A stretch of 64,000 bases of DNA from positions 248,001-312,000 of the forward strand of contig CALWSK010000001.1 in NCBI GenBank assembly GCA_944384195.1, read 5' to 3'. Position numbers and translations under genes: made by a program. Below the pieces are notes generated by a model. The model ran no database searches. It was not told the DNA's origin and saw only the letters and a list, made by a program, of their open reading frames with translations. The DNA is from an uncultured Clostridia bacterium. Lineage in GTDB: Bacteria > Bacillota > Clostridia > Lachnospirales > CAG-274. This document shows, piece after piece, positions 28,727 to 38,451 of this stretch (positions within the stretch are counted from its first letter, which is position 1; the number at the start of each line of letters is the position of its first letter).

Positions 28727-29938
28727 TTAATCCTCTTTTAAATATTTTTCTTCTAAAACATTAATAACCTTTTTAAAATCTTCAACTTCTAAATTATCTC
28801 TAAGACAAAATATAAGTTTTTCTATTTCTTTTTTGCTAGCTACTTCTAAATATTCTTTATTTTTATCATCTAAAAACTTATTAACTCTAGCTATACTATC
28901 TTGAGAAAATTTTTGTCCTATCTCAAATATACTGCCTAATAAATCTTTATTATAATACCATTTATAAAAACTCTCTATATATTCATTTAATATATTTTTA
29001 GCTTTTTCTAAATTTTCTTTAAATCCCTCTATATCTTCTTCTGATATTTCAAAGTTATCTATATTAAATCCAATAACTCCATCTATATCAAATATCCTCT
29101 GCTCTATATCCCTTGGAACAGCTAAATCTATAAATATAACTTTTTCTTTTAGCTTAACTTGGCTAACATCTTCATATTTTAACATAAATCTATTTGTAGA
29201 AGTAGTAGATACTACTATATCATATTCTGGCAATATATTTACTCTATCTAAGAAATTTACTATTTCAACACCAACTGGAATAACAACATCTCCTTTATGG
29301 TGTTGTCTTAGTGTCATAGTTACACTAGCTCCATTTTTTACAAATGTAGAACCTGCTAATCTTCCCATCTCACCGTTACCAATAACAAGACATTTTTTAC
29401 CTTTTATTTCAATTCCTATATCTTTTAGTTTATTTATAGCACTATCTAAGACAGAATAAGAATTTTTTCTAAAACTAATTTCTGTTTTTACTTTTTTAGC
29501 TCCTGTTATGGCATTTCTAAATAATACTTCTAATACAGTATCTAAACAATTATTTTCTCTTGCTAGCTCTACAGAATTTTTGATTTGACTGATAATTTGG
29601 TCTTCTCCTACTATCTTAGATTTAAGCCCAGAAGTTAGCATAAATAGGTATTCTATAGCTTCTTTTTCTTTTCTTTCCACAAAATATTTTTCATAAATAG
29701 ATTTTTCTACTTTTTTAAAGTTACATAAAATATCTAAAATATCTTCTTCTATCTCATCTTTATAACTAACCCAAACTTCAGTTCTATTGCAAGTAGATAA
29801 TAAAATACTACCTAATATATTTTTTTGCTTTTTTAATATTTGTAAAAATTGTAAAGCTCTAGTATTACTAAAAGCTACTTTCTCCCTATATTCTATAGGT
29901 GCATTATTATGGTCTATTCCTATCATTTTTATATTCAT
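28727..29938 (-). CDS. hemA: Glutamyl-tRNA reductase
   Basis: HemA reduces glutamyl-tRNA to glutamate-1-semialdehyde, the committing step of the C5 tetrapyrrole pathway. The 403-residue protein has the catalytic Cys50 in LLSTCNRTEVW, the GLKSKIVGEDQI motif near 103, the NADPH-binding CLVIGNGEMGRLAG near 178 and the helical C-terminal dimer domain. The N-terminal MIGIDHNNAPIEYREK matches the family. It shares one base with the addB stop region, so it is the first hem gene behind addB. No separate promoter or cobalamin riboswitch was seen in front of it. Confidence 0.97.
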   Translation of the reverse strand: MNIKMIGIDHNNAPIEYREKVAFSNTRALQFLQILKKQKNILGSILLSTCNRTEVWVSYKDEIEEDILDILCNFKKVEKSIYEKYFVERKEKEAIEYLFMLTSGLKSKIVGEDQIISQIKNSVELARENNCLDTVLEVLFRNAITGAKKVKTEISFRKNSYSVLDSAINKLKDIGIEIKGKKCLVIGNGEMGRLAGSTFVKNGASVTMTLRQHHKGDVVIPVGVEIVNFLDRVNILPEYDIVVSTTSTNRFMLKYEDVSQVKLKEKVIFIDLAVPRDIEQRIFDIDGVIGFNIDNFEISEEDIEGFKENLEKAKNILNEYIESFYKWYYNKDLLGSIFEIGQKFSQDSIARVNKFLDDKNKEYLEVASKKEIEKLIFCLRDNLEVEDFKKVINVLEEKYLKED

Positions 29939-32900
29939 TATTCTTCCTCGCTTTTTCTTATTTTTTCATCTATTTTAGAAAATATTTGCGCTTTTTCAAT
30001 AGCTTTAAAACAATTGTATTTTTGTTCTTTTTCCATTATATCAAAATTACAAATATCTTTATAATTACAATAATTACAACCTGTTTCCATCTTATATTTA
30101 TAAGGATAAACTTTTATATCGCCCTTTACAATTTCATTACTTATTTCTTTTACTAAAATATTTGCAAGCTTTAATATTTTTGAAAATTCATCTTGATTAA
30201 ATATAGAGCTAGTAGATACTTTACATACGCTTTTACCCTTTGAATTTGTCTTTTCTCCTACTGCTTTTTTCACTTTATCATTATCTAATAATATACCTTT
30301 TAAATTAAATTCTTCTGTTATCTTATCTTCTTTCATTCCGTCTTTTAAAATTTCTTCTTTAACCTCAAAATAAAACGCTCCTGCCGGCAATACTTCTTTA
30401 GGACTAGAGCTTTGCTCCATTTTCACAAAAATATCTAAATATGTAAGTAATTGTAATTGTAAACCATAGTATACTTTATCTAAGCTTAAATCTTTATCAG
30501 AAGATTTATAATCCATTATTTTTATATACTCTTTTTCATCATCAAAAAATTTATCAACCCTATCTATCTTACCTTTTATATTCATTTTATATCCACTATC
30601 AAGATTTATAGATAAATCTTTTTTATAATTACTTATCCTATCAAAATCTATCTCAAAATGCTTAGGTTCGAATTTTCCTTCTCTTATCTGTTCTATTAAA
30701 GCCTTGGATGATATAAAAACTATATTTTTTATCCTATTAAGATAATACCTATATTTAGGACCTATGTCAAATAAATTTGATATTTCTTCTTGTTTTGACA
30801 TTTCTTCTATTATTTCGCCAAGAACTATATATATTTCTTCATCTTTTATATTTTGTACTTTTTCCATATCTTTTAATATTCTGTTAGAAAATTCTTCTAA
30901 AACAGAATGATATATATTTCCAAGTGTTAAAAAATCTAATATATTATTATCTCTATCTTTTATATTTAAAATATATTTAAGAAAATACGAGAAAGGACAT
31001 TTTATAAATTCTTCTAACTTAGATACACTAGTAGATAAATTTTTATCCTTATATATTTCATCCAAAAATCTTTCTTCTATAACCTCTTTATTTATATTCT
31101 CTATTTTTGCTATCCCCTTAGTAATATTATCTATTTTTTCTGTATACTTAGGGCTTTCCAAAAACCAAGCAAATATCTCTTTAGCATCTTCATCAAAAAA
31201 TTTGTCATCATTAAGCTTTTTAAATATAGTGTCAAAAGCTCTATCTGGACAATATATATTCTTATCTCCTTCTTCTTCTAAATATATATCTATATTTTTA
31301 AATATTTCTTCTATCTTAGATATTATAATGGATGGTTTTTTAGCCTTGCCATCAAGCTCACTAATACTATAGCTAAGATATAGTTTATCAGAAGCTTTTA
31401 GCATAAGATTATATATACTAAGCATTTGTCCAGAAATAGTAACTACACCTGTTGGCTTTAGCTCAATTCCTTTAGCTATAAGTCCTAGTTTTTCTTCATC
31501 AGATATAAAAGCACTTTCATTATTATACTTTGGTATATTACCCTCATTCATAGCCACACAAAATAATACTTTATTATTAGCAAGTCTTGTCCTATTAAAA
31601 TCTCCTATTAATACTTCATCTTGTGTAGGTGGTACTATACTTATAGTTTGTTTTTCAAAAGTAGATTTAAGTATTTTTATATATTCATCTAATTTTAATT
31701 TTTCATCTCCTAAAATATCTACTAATTTTTGTAAAGTTTGAAATACGCAGTTAAAAACTTGTATATGTTCATCTATCAATCCTGCATTTTTTATATATCC
31801 TTCTTTATAAAACTTCTCATCACGCTCTATAAATTTTAATAAGTTATCTGTTATATTTAAATCATTTAAAAACTCAACTATCTTTTCGCTTATTTCAATA
31901 ACTGTATATTTTTTGGTCTTATTAAAATCAAGCTTTTGTATAGATTTTAAAAATATTCTTCTTGTATTATTTATATTATCAAAATTATATATAGAATTTT
32001 CATAAAATCCATATTCAAAGTCTTCTAACCATTTTTTCCCTTTTATACCATACTTTATAACATAATTTTCTAAAATATCTATATCTTCTTTTTTTATATT
32101 TATCCCATTTTCTATTTCAAAAAAACCTGTTCTTAGATATCTAAAAATATTATCATATCTAAAATTATATAAAATTATATCAAGAGCACAAATTATAAGT
32201 TCTACAAGACTATGATTTGCTATTTTCTTTTTATCGTCTAAAAAGTATGGTATATCATACTTATTAAATATAATTTTAATATTTTTTTGATATTTTTCAT
32301 CTGCTAAAATTACTGCTATATCTTTATAACTATAATCATTATTTTTTACAAGCTCTATAATATTATAGGCTAAATTTTCTATTTCATCATATTTATTTTT
32401 ACAAGAGAATATCTTAATATTTTCTGGGTTTTTGCTATATTTTTTAGGTTTATATTTTAAAAAGTTTTCTCTTAAAAATAAAAGTTCTTCATTATCTTCA
32501 TGTCTTTTATCTTCTTTTAAATATAATGACTTTTCTATTTCTACTCCTAAAATATTTACTATCTTTTTATGTATCTTATTTATAGTTGTTTTAGTATAAA
32601 AATAATTATCAAACATATTTATATCTTCAAAGTAAGTCTTATTAGAATTTATACTAAAACATATATTTACCCTATAACAAATCTTAAAAAGTTCTTCTAA
32701 TACATTAAGCTCTTGATTATTAAATCCTTCAAATCCATATAAAAATACTTCTAAATCACTATTTATAAAACTACAATCTTTAATATCTTTAGCTAAAATA
32801 TCAATTATTGTTTCATCTGTTATATATTCATTTTCTAAGAATTCTTTATATCTTTCATATATGAGTTTAATATCTTTTAGCTTATTTTTAAAATTTTCAT

Positions 32901-33336
32901 CTGTAGTTTGTTCTATTATATATTCAAAATCTAAAAGATTTATATTAGTTTGTAAAAATTCTTTAAGAGTTTCTAAAACTTTATCTAAAAGTCCAATATT
33001 ATAATAGCTCTTTTCTGGAAAATAAGAAAGCTGTTTTTTCTCTCCAAGCTCTGATAAAATTTTTCTAAGCACCATAGTTTGTCCCATATCTTCTAAAGGA
33101 ATTTTATTTATATACCCCTTTTCTTTAAGAACTATTCTAGCTAATTTTTTAAAGTTTAGCACATATATATCAAATAAAACCTTAGATTTAGATTTTTCTA
33201 TTACTAGCTTTTCTGCTTGCAAAGTAAATTGTTCTGGAACTATAAGCATAGATGGATTATTTCTCTTTAATATTTGTTCTATACAATAAGTAAGTTTACC
33301 ACTCCCACTGCCTCCAAAAATATATCTAAGTTTCAT
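29938..33336 (-). CDS. addB: ATP-dependent nuclease subunit AddB
   Basis: AddB pairs with AddA to process double-strand DNA ends for recombination. The 1132-residue protein has a P-loop GGSGSGKLTYC (residues 8-18), a long helicase-like body with degenerate motifs, and a C-terminal RecB-type nuclease domain with HSVLEEF, EIDFDR and the catalytic IMDYKSSD. Iron-sulfur cysteines appear as KCPF (near 790) and CNYCNYKDIC near 1095. All parts are complete. The usual partner addA is not on either side: upstream is a divergent gene and downstream is hemA. A weak promoter-like pair (TTACAA, 17 bases, TAAAAT; 33369-33397) precedes it. Confidence 0.94.
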   Translation of the reverse strand: MKLRYIFGGSGSGKLTYCIEQILKRNNPSMLIVPEQFTLQAEKLVIEKSKSKVLFDIYVLNFKKLARIVLKEKGYINKIPLEDMGQTMVLRKILSELGEKKQLSYFPEKSYYNIGLLDKVLETLKEFLQTNINLLDFEYIIEQTTDENFKNKLKDIKLIYERYKEFLENEYITDETIIDILAKDIKDCSFINSDLEVFLYGFEGFNNQELNVLEELFKICYRVNICFSINSNKTYFEDINMFDNYFYTKTTINKIHKKIVNILGVEIEKSLYLKEDKRHEDNEELLFLRENFLKYKPKKYSKNPENIKIFSCKNKYDEIENLAYNIIELVKNNDYSYKDIAVILADEKYQKNIKIIFNKYDIPYFLDDKKKIANHSLVELIICALDIILYNFRYDNIFRYLRTGFFEIENGINIKKEDIDILENYVIKYGIKGKKWLEDFEYGFYENSIYNFDNINNTRRIFLKSIQKLDFNKTKKYTVIEISEKIVEFLNDLNITDNLLKFIERDEKFYKEGYIKNAGLIDEHIQVFNCVFQTLQKLVDILGDEKLKLDEYIKILKSTFEKQTISIVPPTQDEVLIGDFNRTRLANNKVLFCVAMNEGNIPKYNNESAFISDEEKLGLIAKGIELKPTGVVTISGQMLSIYNLMLKASDKLYLSYSISELDGKAKKPSIIISKIEEIFKNIDIYLEEEGDKNIYCPDRAFDTIFKKLNDDKFFDEDAKEIFAWFLESPKYTEKIDNITKGIAKIENINKEVIEERFLDEIYKDKNLSTSVSKLEEFIKCPFSYFLKYILNIKDRDNNILDFLTLGNIYHSVLEEFSNRILKDMEKVQNIKDEEIYIVLGEIIEEMSKQEEISNLFDIGPKYRYYLNRIKNIVFISSKALIEQIREGKFEPKHFEIDFDRISNYKKDLSINLDSGYKMNIKGKIDRVDKFFDDEKEYIKIMDYKSSDKDLSLDKVYYGLQLQLLTYLDIFVKMEQSSSPKEVLPAGAFYFEVKEEILKDGMKEDKITEEFNLKGILLDNDKVKKAVGEKTNSKGKSVCKVSTSSIFNQDEFSKILKLANILVKEISNEIVKGDIKVYPYKYKMETGCNYCNYKDICNFDIMEKEQKYNCFKAIEKAQIFSKIDEKIRKSEEE

Positions 33337-33437
33337 CTTATCACCTAACCTATATTTATTTTATTATTATTTTAACATATTTTATTAATTATTGTAATAA
33401 AAATATAAATATATTTATTTTTATAGGAGGTGTTTTT

Positions 33438-33839
33438 TTGAGCACAAAAATAGTTGTTATAAAACTTAAAGAAGTTTTAAAAACTGCTCTTTTAGCTATT
33501 ATAGGCATCTTAGTCCTTGCTATCATAGTTTATTTATTTATTCCTAAAGATAACAAAACAGCATATAATGAAGGAACATATTCTTCAGATATAATACTAC
33601 ATAACCAACCAGTATCAGTAGAAGTTACTGTATCAAAAAATGAAATTTTAGATATAAAACTTGTAAATATGAAAGAAACACAAGAAGTTTTTTATCCTTT
33701 ATTTGAACGCTCTATAGATGATATTTCTGCTCAAATAATAGAAAATCAATCTACAGATATTGAGGCTAAAAATTCTTCTATGACTTCTCAAATTTTAGTA
33801 AAAGCAGTAGAACAAGCTCTAAAAGAAGCTAAAAAATAA
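33438..33839 (+). CDS. Membrane-anchored FMN-binding-domain-like protein
   Basis: A 133-residue protein with one N-terminal membrane segment (about 14-36) and an outside domain resembling the FMN_bind fold: GTYSSDIILHNQPVSVEVTV, then a basic strand region, a helix with IDDISAQIIENQSTDIEA and the closing TSQILVKAVEQALKEA. In family members with covalent FMN a Thr in a SGATxTS motif is flavinylated; here the aligned stretch reads KNSSMTS, with Ser at that place and no Gly, so flavin binding may be lost. It starts with TTG, well placed after AGGAGGTG. It is divergent from addB and upstream of hpf. Confidence 0.7.
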   Translation: MSTKIVVIKLKEVLKTALLAIIGILVLAIIVYLFIPKDNKTAYNEGTYSSDIILHNQPVSVEVTVSKNEILDIKLVNMKETQEVFYPLFERSIDDISAQIIENQSTDIEAKNSSMTSQILVKAVEQALKEAKK

Positions 33840-33869
33840 ATTTAAAAAAATTTATATTCTTAAAAGGAT

Positions 33870-33898
33870 TTTACATTTTTTTGTAGAATATATATTAT
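33870..33898 (+). promoter_or_regulatory. Promoter of hpf
   Basis: TTTACA (33870-33875) and TATTAT (33893-33898) are 17 bases apart, about 47 bases before the hpf start. Stationary-phase or sporulation sigma sites were not evident. Confidence 0.6.
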
Positions 33899-33944
33899 AT
33901 AAGCTAAATTTATTAGCTAAACTTTTACTAAAGGGGTGTTGTTT

Positions 33945-34484
33945 ATGCGTTATACATTCAAAGCTAAAAATACTACTGTTACAGATGCTTTAAAAGAAAA
34001 AATTACATCTAAAATTGATAAATTAGAAAGATTATTTCCTGAAAATACAGAAATCGTTGTTACATTATCTGTTGTTAAACTCTCTCAAAAAATAGAAGTT
34101 ACTGTATACTTACCAAAAAGAGTTTTAAGAGCAGAAGTTACTTCAGAAGACATGTATTCTGCTATAGATATTGTTGTTGATAAATTAGAAAAACAAATGT
34201 TAAAATATAAAAATCGATTAAGAGATAAATCTAGAAGAGATTCATCATTTGAAGAAGAATTTAATGCTATTTCTCTTAGCGAAGAGGCAGAAGAGGAAGA
34301 TAACATAATCATAAACAAGACTAAAAGATTTGAAATTAAACCTATGGATGTTGAAGAAGCTATTTTAGAAATGGAACTTATATCTCATAACTTTTTCGTT
34401 TTCAAAAATACTTCTACAAACCTTTTAAACGTTGTATATAAAAGAAAAGATGGTTCTTATGGACTTATAGATCCTGAATATTAA
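33945..34484 (+). CDS. hpf: Ribosome hibernation promoting factor, long form
   Basis: Long HPF pairs two 70S ribosomes into inactive 100S dimers in resting cells. The protein is about 179 residues: an N-terminal YfiA-like ribosome-binding domain (about 1-95, with YTFKAKNTTVTDALKEKI), an acidic linker (SLSEEAEEEDN) and the C-terminal dimerisation domain with KPMDVEEAILEMELISHNFFVF and VVYKRKDGSYGLI. I use the ATG at 33945, after AAGGGGTG, rather than the GTG 9 bases upstream, since it gives the usual MRYTFK start. It is followed by a strong terminator. Confidence 0.95.
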   Translation: MRYTFKAKNTTVTDALKEKITSKIDKLERLFPENTEIVVTLSVVKLSQKIEVTVYLPKRVLRAEVTSEDMYSAIDIVVDKLEKQMLKYKNRLRDKSRRDSSFEEEFNAISLSEEAEEEDNIIINKTKRFEIKPMDVEEAILEMELISHNFFVFKNTSTNLLNVVYKRKDGSYGLIDPEY

Positions 34485-34489
34485 TAAAA

Positions 34490-34516
34490 AGACTGCAGAT
34501 TATCTGCAGTCTTTTT
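34490..34516. terminator. Two-way terminator after hpf
   Basis: A perfect 11-bp inverted repeat (AGACTGCAGAT at 34490-34500 and its complement at 34502-34512) is flanked by A and T runs. It ends hpf on the plus strand and can stop read-through of the kinase operon on the minus strand. Confidence 0.9.
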
Positions 34517-34557
34517 ATATTATAAATTTTACTTTAAAAGTTAAATCATATAAAGAA

Positions 34558-34574
34558 GGATATAGAAGATATCC
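34558..34574 (-). terminator. Weak hairpin after the PASTA kinase gene
   Basis: GGATAT and ATATCC arms (34558-34563 and 34569-34574) enclose a 5-nt loop, 16 bases past the kinase stop, with TTCTTT after it on the minus strand. It is short, and the hpf terminator beyond it is the more likely stop. Confidence 0.35.
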
Positions 34575-34589
34575 ATACCCTTTTTATTT

Positions 34590-36662
34590 TTATGAAAAGC
34601 TTTTTGTTTCTGTTCCTATAAGATTTCCATTTATATACAATTCAAATTGAGTAGGCTTATTTCCAGATACATTTATTTGTAGTGGGAACTGATTAGGAGT
34701 ATTTGTGCTACTCCAAACAGTAGTAGACTGTCCATCTACTATTTTTACTACCTTAACATCTACACTACTTGCCCCGTCTGGTAAAGTAGGATTTATAACT
34801 AATGTTTCTGTTTTAATAGGAGAGCTTTGTGTAGTAGTTTCTGTTGTATGTGTAGTAGGCTCTGTTGTTTGAGTTGTTGTTTCTGTTGATTTAGTAGTTG
34901 TTGTTTCTTTTTTACCAATACTAACAACTATACTTATAGAAGTTCCTTCAGCTACTTCATTACCAAAGTTAATACTTTGACTTATAACTTTACCTTTTTC
35001 TACATTATCGCTTTCTTGCTTTTTAATTTTACCAACATTAAGTCCTTCAGATTTTATCATAGCTTTTGCTTCTTTTTCATCAAGCCCTATAAGATTAGGA
35101 ACAATAACACTATTTTCTATCTCTTTTTCAGTACCTCTACTAATATATAATGTTACTTTATCTCCAGGACTAACTGTAGAACCTGCATCTGGCATCTGTT
35201 TTACTACCTTTCCTATATCTACAGTTTCATCATAAATATATTCTTCTTTTAACTCTATTTGCTGTTTTTCTACCATTTTATATACTTCTGATATATCAAG
35301 TCCTACAAAATTTTGTAAATCAAATTTACCATTCCCAAGACTAAGAGTTACATTTATATTTTGTCCTTTTTCTATTTTACTACCTGGAGCTATATCTTGT
35401 TCTATTATAGCACCTTCTTTTATATTATCACTATATTCTTCTTTTGTATTTGTTATATATATTTCTTTATCTCTAGCTATAGATACTGCTTCTTCCCAAG
35501 TTTTACCAGTAAAGTCTGGAACTTTAGAATTATCGCTTCCTAAAAACCAAACAATTAAAAATCCCGTTATAACACCTATAAGAGCTAATGAAGTAACAAT
35601 AGCCCATATAGTAACTTTCTTTTCTAAAGATTTATTATTTGGTTCTGAGCTAATCTTATGGGAATTATCCTGATTATTAAAATGATTATTCATCATACTT
35701 TCTTCCCTCCTTTTTATACTTTCATTTTGAGTCCTTGTTGTTCCTTCTTTTGCCATATTTTTTATTTGCTCAAGCTCTTCTGGTTTTATTACGACTGTAG
35801 GATTATCTTGAGGAATAACCTTCTGCTTTACAAAATCTCCACTGCTATCTACAAGAGCTTTTTTAAGGTCATTATTAAGCTCTTTTACAGAAGAATATCT
35901 ATTATCACTATTTTTTTCTGTAGCCTTTATTATAATCTTTTCTAGACTATTAGATACATTAGGATTTGAAAGCCTCATATTAGGTAAAGGGTCATTTATA
36001 TGTTTCATTGCAAGCTGGACAACTCCCTCTCCATCAAAAGGAAGTTTACCAGTTACCATTTCAAACATTATTATCCCCAAAGAATATATATCACTTTTAT
36101 AGTCTACATATCCTCCTCTTGCTTGTTCTGGAGAAAAATAATGTACACTTCCCATAGTATCAGTTGTTATAGTATTAGAAGTTGTAGCTCTAGCTATACC
36201 AAAATCAGTAACCTTAACATCGCCATCTTTTGTTACTAATATATTTTGTGGTTTTATATCTCTATGCACTATATTATTACTATGTGCAACCTCAAGAGCA
36301 TTAGCAATTTGAACTGCTATTCCTATAACCTCCTCATTATCAAAAGGAGCTTTCTCTTTTATAATCTGTTTTAAAGTATACCCATCTATATACTCCATAA
36401 CTATATAATATATATTTCCATCATTTCCAACATCATAAACACTAGCTATATTAACGTGAGTTATTCTTGCTGCCGCTCTTGCCTCTTTACTAAATTTCCC
36501 TATAAATTCTTCATCTACAAATTCTTCTTTTAATACTTTAAAGCTAACTTTTCTATCAAGCTTCAAATCTTTAGCACAGTAAACATTGGCCATACCTCCC
36601 ACACCTATTAGCTTTATTATTTCATATCTATCACTAATAACTGTTTTTGGTTGTAGCTTCAT
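34590..36662 (-). CDS. prkC: PASTA-domain Ser/Thr protein kinase (PrkC/Stk1-type)
   Basis: This membrane kinase senses cell-wall fragments through its outside PASTA repeats. With the ATG at 36662 (site AAGGGG) it has 690 residues: kinase domain about 10-275 with IGVGGMANVY, a HRDIKPQNIL loop and DFGIARA; a membrane segment near 352-374; three PASTA repeats (about 378-560, starting VPDFTG, LQNFVG and VPNLIG); a Thr-rich linker; and a further C-terminal domain of about 80 residues rich in beta strands. The in-frame ATG at 36689 overlaps the phosphatase end and lacks a site. It is last in rsmB-rlmN-prpC-prkC. The lysine of VSFKVL should bind ATP. Confidence 0.95.
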   Translation of the reverse strand: MKLQPKTVISDRYEIIKLIGVGGMANVYCAKDLKLDRKVSFKVLKEEFVDEEFIGKFSKEARAAARITHVNIASVYDVGNDGNIYYIVMEYIDGYTLKQIIKEKAPFDNEEVIGIAVQIANALEVAHSNNIVHRDIKPQNILVTKDGDVKVTDFGIARATTSNTITTDTMGSVHYFSPEQARGGYVDYKSDIYSLGIIMFEMVTGKLPFDGEGVVQLAMKHINDPLPNMRLSNPNVSNSLEKIIIKATEKNSDNRYSSVKELNNDLKKALVDSSGDFVKQKVIPQDNPTVVIKPEELEQIKNMAKEGTTRTQNESIKRREESMMNNHFNNQDNSHKISSEPNNKSLEKKVTIWAIVTSLALIGVITGFLIVWFLGSDNSKVPDFTGKTWEEAVSIARDKEIYITNTKEEYSDNIKEGAIIEQDIAPGSKIEKGQNINVTLSLGNGKFDLQNFVGLDISEVYKMVEKQQIELKEEYIYDETVDIGKVVKQMPDAGSTVSPGDKVTLYISRGTEKEIENSVIVPNLIGLDEKEAKAMIKSEGLNVGKIKKQESDNVEKGKVISQSINFGNEVAEGTSISIVVSIGKKETTTTKSTETTTQTTEPTTHTTETTTQSSPIKTETLVINPTLPDGASSVDVKVVKIVDGQSTTVWSSTNTPNQFPLQINVSGNKPTQFELYINGNLIGTETKSFS

Positions 36663-36666
36663 ATAA

Positions 36667-37410
36667 TCACCCCTTATTCTCAATAACAATAACAGCTATA
36701 TTATCAAAGCCACCGTTATCATTAGCCTTTTGTATAAGATTTTCCACCTTTTGCTCTGTCGGAATATTTTCAGATACTATACGCAATATTTCTTCATCAG
36801 AAACCATATCACTAAGACCATCTGAACACATTACAAAAATATCATCATCATAAATATCACAAAATAATGCATCAGCTTTTACATTTTTATCTGTACCAAG
36901 AGCTCTAGTAAGAATATTAGAATCTTTAGAGCTTTCCGCCTGTTCTTTAGATATTATTCCAGCTTTTAGTAAATCCATAGTGTATGTATGGTCAGAAGTC
37001 ATTTGTAATATTTTTCCTTCTCTTATACCATATAACCTGCAATCTCCAACATGAGCTATATAAAGTTTGCTATTTTTTATACTACTTGCCAAAAGTGTTG
37101 TTCCCATATTTTCATATTCTTTATTTTTTTTTGAAAGTTTATAGACATATTCATTAGCATAAGCTAAGGCAGACACTAAAAGGTCTAAAGGCTCTTCATC
37201 TAATGTTTCATATACAAATTGTTCAAAAAAATCTATAGAAGCTTCACTAGCTACTTCCCCAGCTTTATGACCTCCAAGTCCATCTGCCACAATATAAAGA
37301 TTATCTAATATTCCTATTTTTTCATTATTTACATATACAAAATCTTGGTTTGCCTTCCTTCTTTTTCCTATATCGGTATTCCCAAAACCTATCATAAAAA
37401 CACCTCTCAT
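36667..37410 (-). CDS. prpC: PP2C-type protein phosphatase (PrpC/Stp1)
   Basis: A 247-residue metal-dependent Ser/Thr phosphatase that reverses the partner kinase PrkC. PP2C motifs seen are GNTDIGKRRKANQDFVYV (with the metal Asp of NQD), VADGLGGHKAGEVAS near 41, HVGDCRLYGIREG near 117, and the SDGLSD and NGGFDNIAVI metal-binding segments. The stop lies 4 bases before the kinase start, and its own start shares a base with the rlmN stop, the classic order in Firmicutes. It is cytoplasmic. Confidence 0.96.
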   Translation of the reverse strand: MRGVFMIGFGNTDIGKRRKANQDFVYVNNEKIGILDNLYIVADGLGGHKAGEVASEASIDFFEQFVYETLDEEPLDLLVSALAYANEYVYKLSKKNKEYENMGTTLLASSIKNSKLYIAHVGDCRLYGIREGKILQMTSDHTYTMDLLKAGIISKEQAESSKDSNILTRALGTDKNVKADALFCDIYDDDIFVMCSDGLSDMVSDEEILRIVSENIPTEQKVENLIQKANDNGGFDNIAVIVIENKG

Positions 37411-38438
37411 TAATACTTATATCTTCTTCTAAGTTGCCCACAAGCTGCATTTATATCGCTTCCTAGTTCTCTTCTTACAGTTGTTTCTATACCATTATTA
37501 GAAAGGGCATTTGAAAATTCTCTTATATGCTCTTTAGAGCTTTTTATATAGTTACGTTCTTTAACATCATTTACTGGTATTAAATTTATATGGGCAAGGC
37601 TATGTTTTAATAACTTTGTTATATTTTCTATATCTTCCTTTGTATCATTTACAGAAGATATAAGCGCATACTCATATGTAACACGCCTTTTAGTCTTTTG
37701 TGCAAAATATTTACAAGCTTGTACTATTTCTTTTAAGCTATATTTATTAGCTATAGGCATTATGCTCTTTCTTTTCTCATCAGTAGGTGCATGTAAGGAA
37801 AGTGCAAGATTTATCTGCATCTGTTTATCTGCAAGCTCATATATCTTAGGCACTATCCCACAAGTAGATACTGTAATATGTCTTTGCCCTATATTAAGCC
37901 CATCTTTATGATTTATAAGCTCTATAAACTTTAAAAAATTATCAAAATTATCAAAAGGCTCTCCACTTCCCATAAGAACTATACTTCTTACTCTCTCTTT
38001 ACTATCTTCTTGTATCTTATATATTTGCATTAACATTTCAGATGCAAAAAGATTTCTTTCTAAACCATCTAAGGTAGATGCACAAAATTTACATCCCATT
38101 CTGCACCCTACTTGTGAAGATATACAAACAGCATTACCATAGCTATATTTCATAAGAACACTTTCTATTATAAGTCCATCTTCAAGCTTAAATATATATT
38201 TTGTTGTGCCATCTTCAGATATAAGCTTATCAAGTATTTCAATTTTTCTTATCTTAAATTTTTCTTTTAGTCTTTCTCTTAGCTCTTTAGATATATTTGT
38301 CATTTTATCAAAATCATCTGCTAGCTTTTGGTGAAGCCATATAAATATCTGCTTAGCTCTAAATTTAGGCTCTTTCATATCTATTAAAGCTTCTTCTAAT
38401 TCCTCTAAAGAAAGCATAGTTATATCTATTTTTTCCAT
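37410..38438 (-). CDS. rlmN: 23S rRNA (adenine-2503-C2)- and tRNA (adenine-37-C2)-methyltransferase
   Basis: RlmN is a radical SAM enzyme that puts a methyl group on C2 of A2503 in 23S rRNA and A37 in some tRNAs. The 342-residue protein has the cluster motif CRMGCKFCAS (three cysteines CxxxCxxC near 116-123), SGEPFDNFDN, and the catalytic cysteines, including the C-terminal one in INAACGQLRRRYKY. Length is standard. It lies 13 bases after rsmB and overlaps prpC by one base. Confidence 0.97.
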   Translation of the reverse strand: MEKIDITMLSLEELEEALIDMKEPKFRAKQIFIWLHQKLADDFDKMTNISKELRERLKEKFKIRKIEILDKLISEDGTTKYIFKLEDGLIIESVLMKYSYGNAVCISSQVGCRMGCKFCASTLDGLERNLFASEMLMQIYKIQEDSKERVRSIVLMGSGEPFDNFDNFLKFIELINHKDGLNIGQRHITVSTCGIVPKIYELADKQMQINLALSLHAPTDEKRKSIMPIANKYSLKEIVQACKYFAQKTKRRVTYEYALISSVNDTKEDIENITKLLKHSLAHINLIPVNDVKERNYIKSSKEHIREFSNALSNNGIETTVRRELGSDINAACGQLRRRYKY

Positions 38439-38451
38439 AAAAATTGCCTTT

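Noticed and set aside
25902..29938. Cobalamin riboswitch in front of the tetrapyrrole genes.
   Set aside because: Genes overlap or nearly touch from addB through hemL, leaving no leader space for one.
30660..30680. GGTTCGAAT resembling a tRNA T-loop.
   Set aside because: It lies inside addB coding sequence and has no acceptor stem, D-arm or anticodon arm around it.
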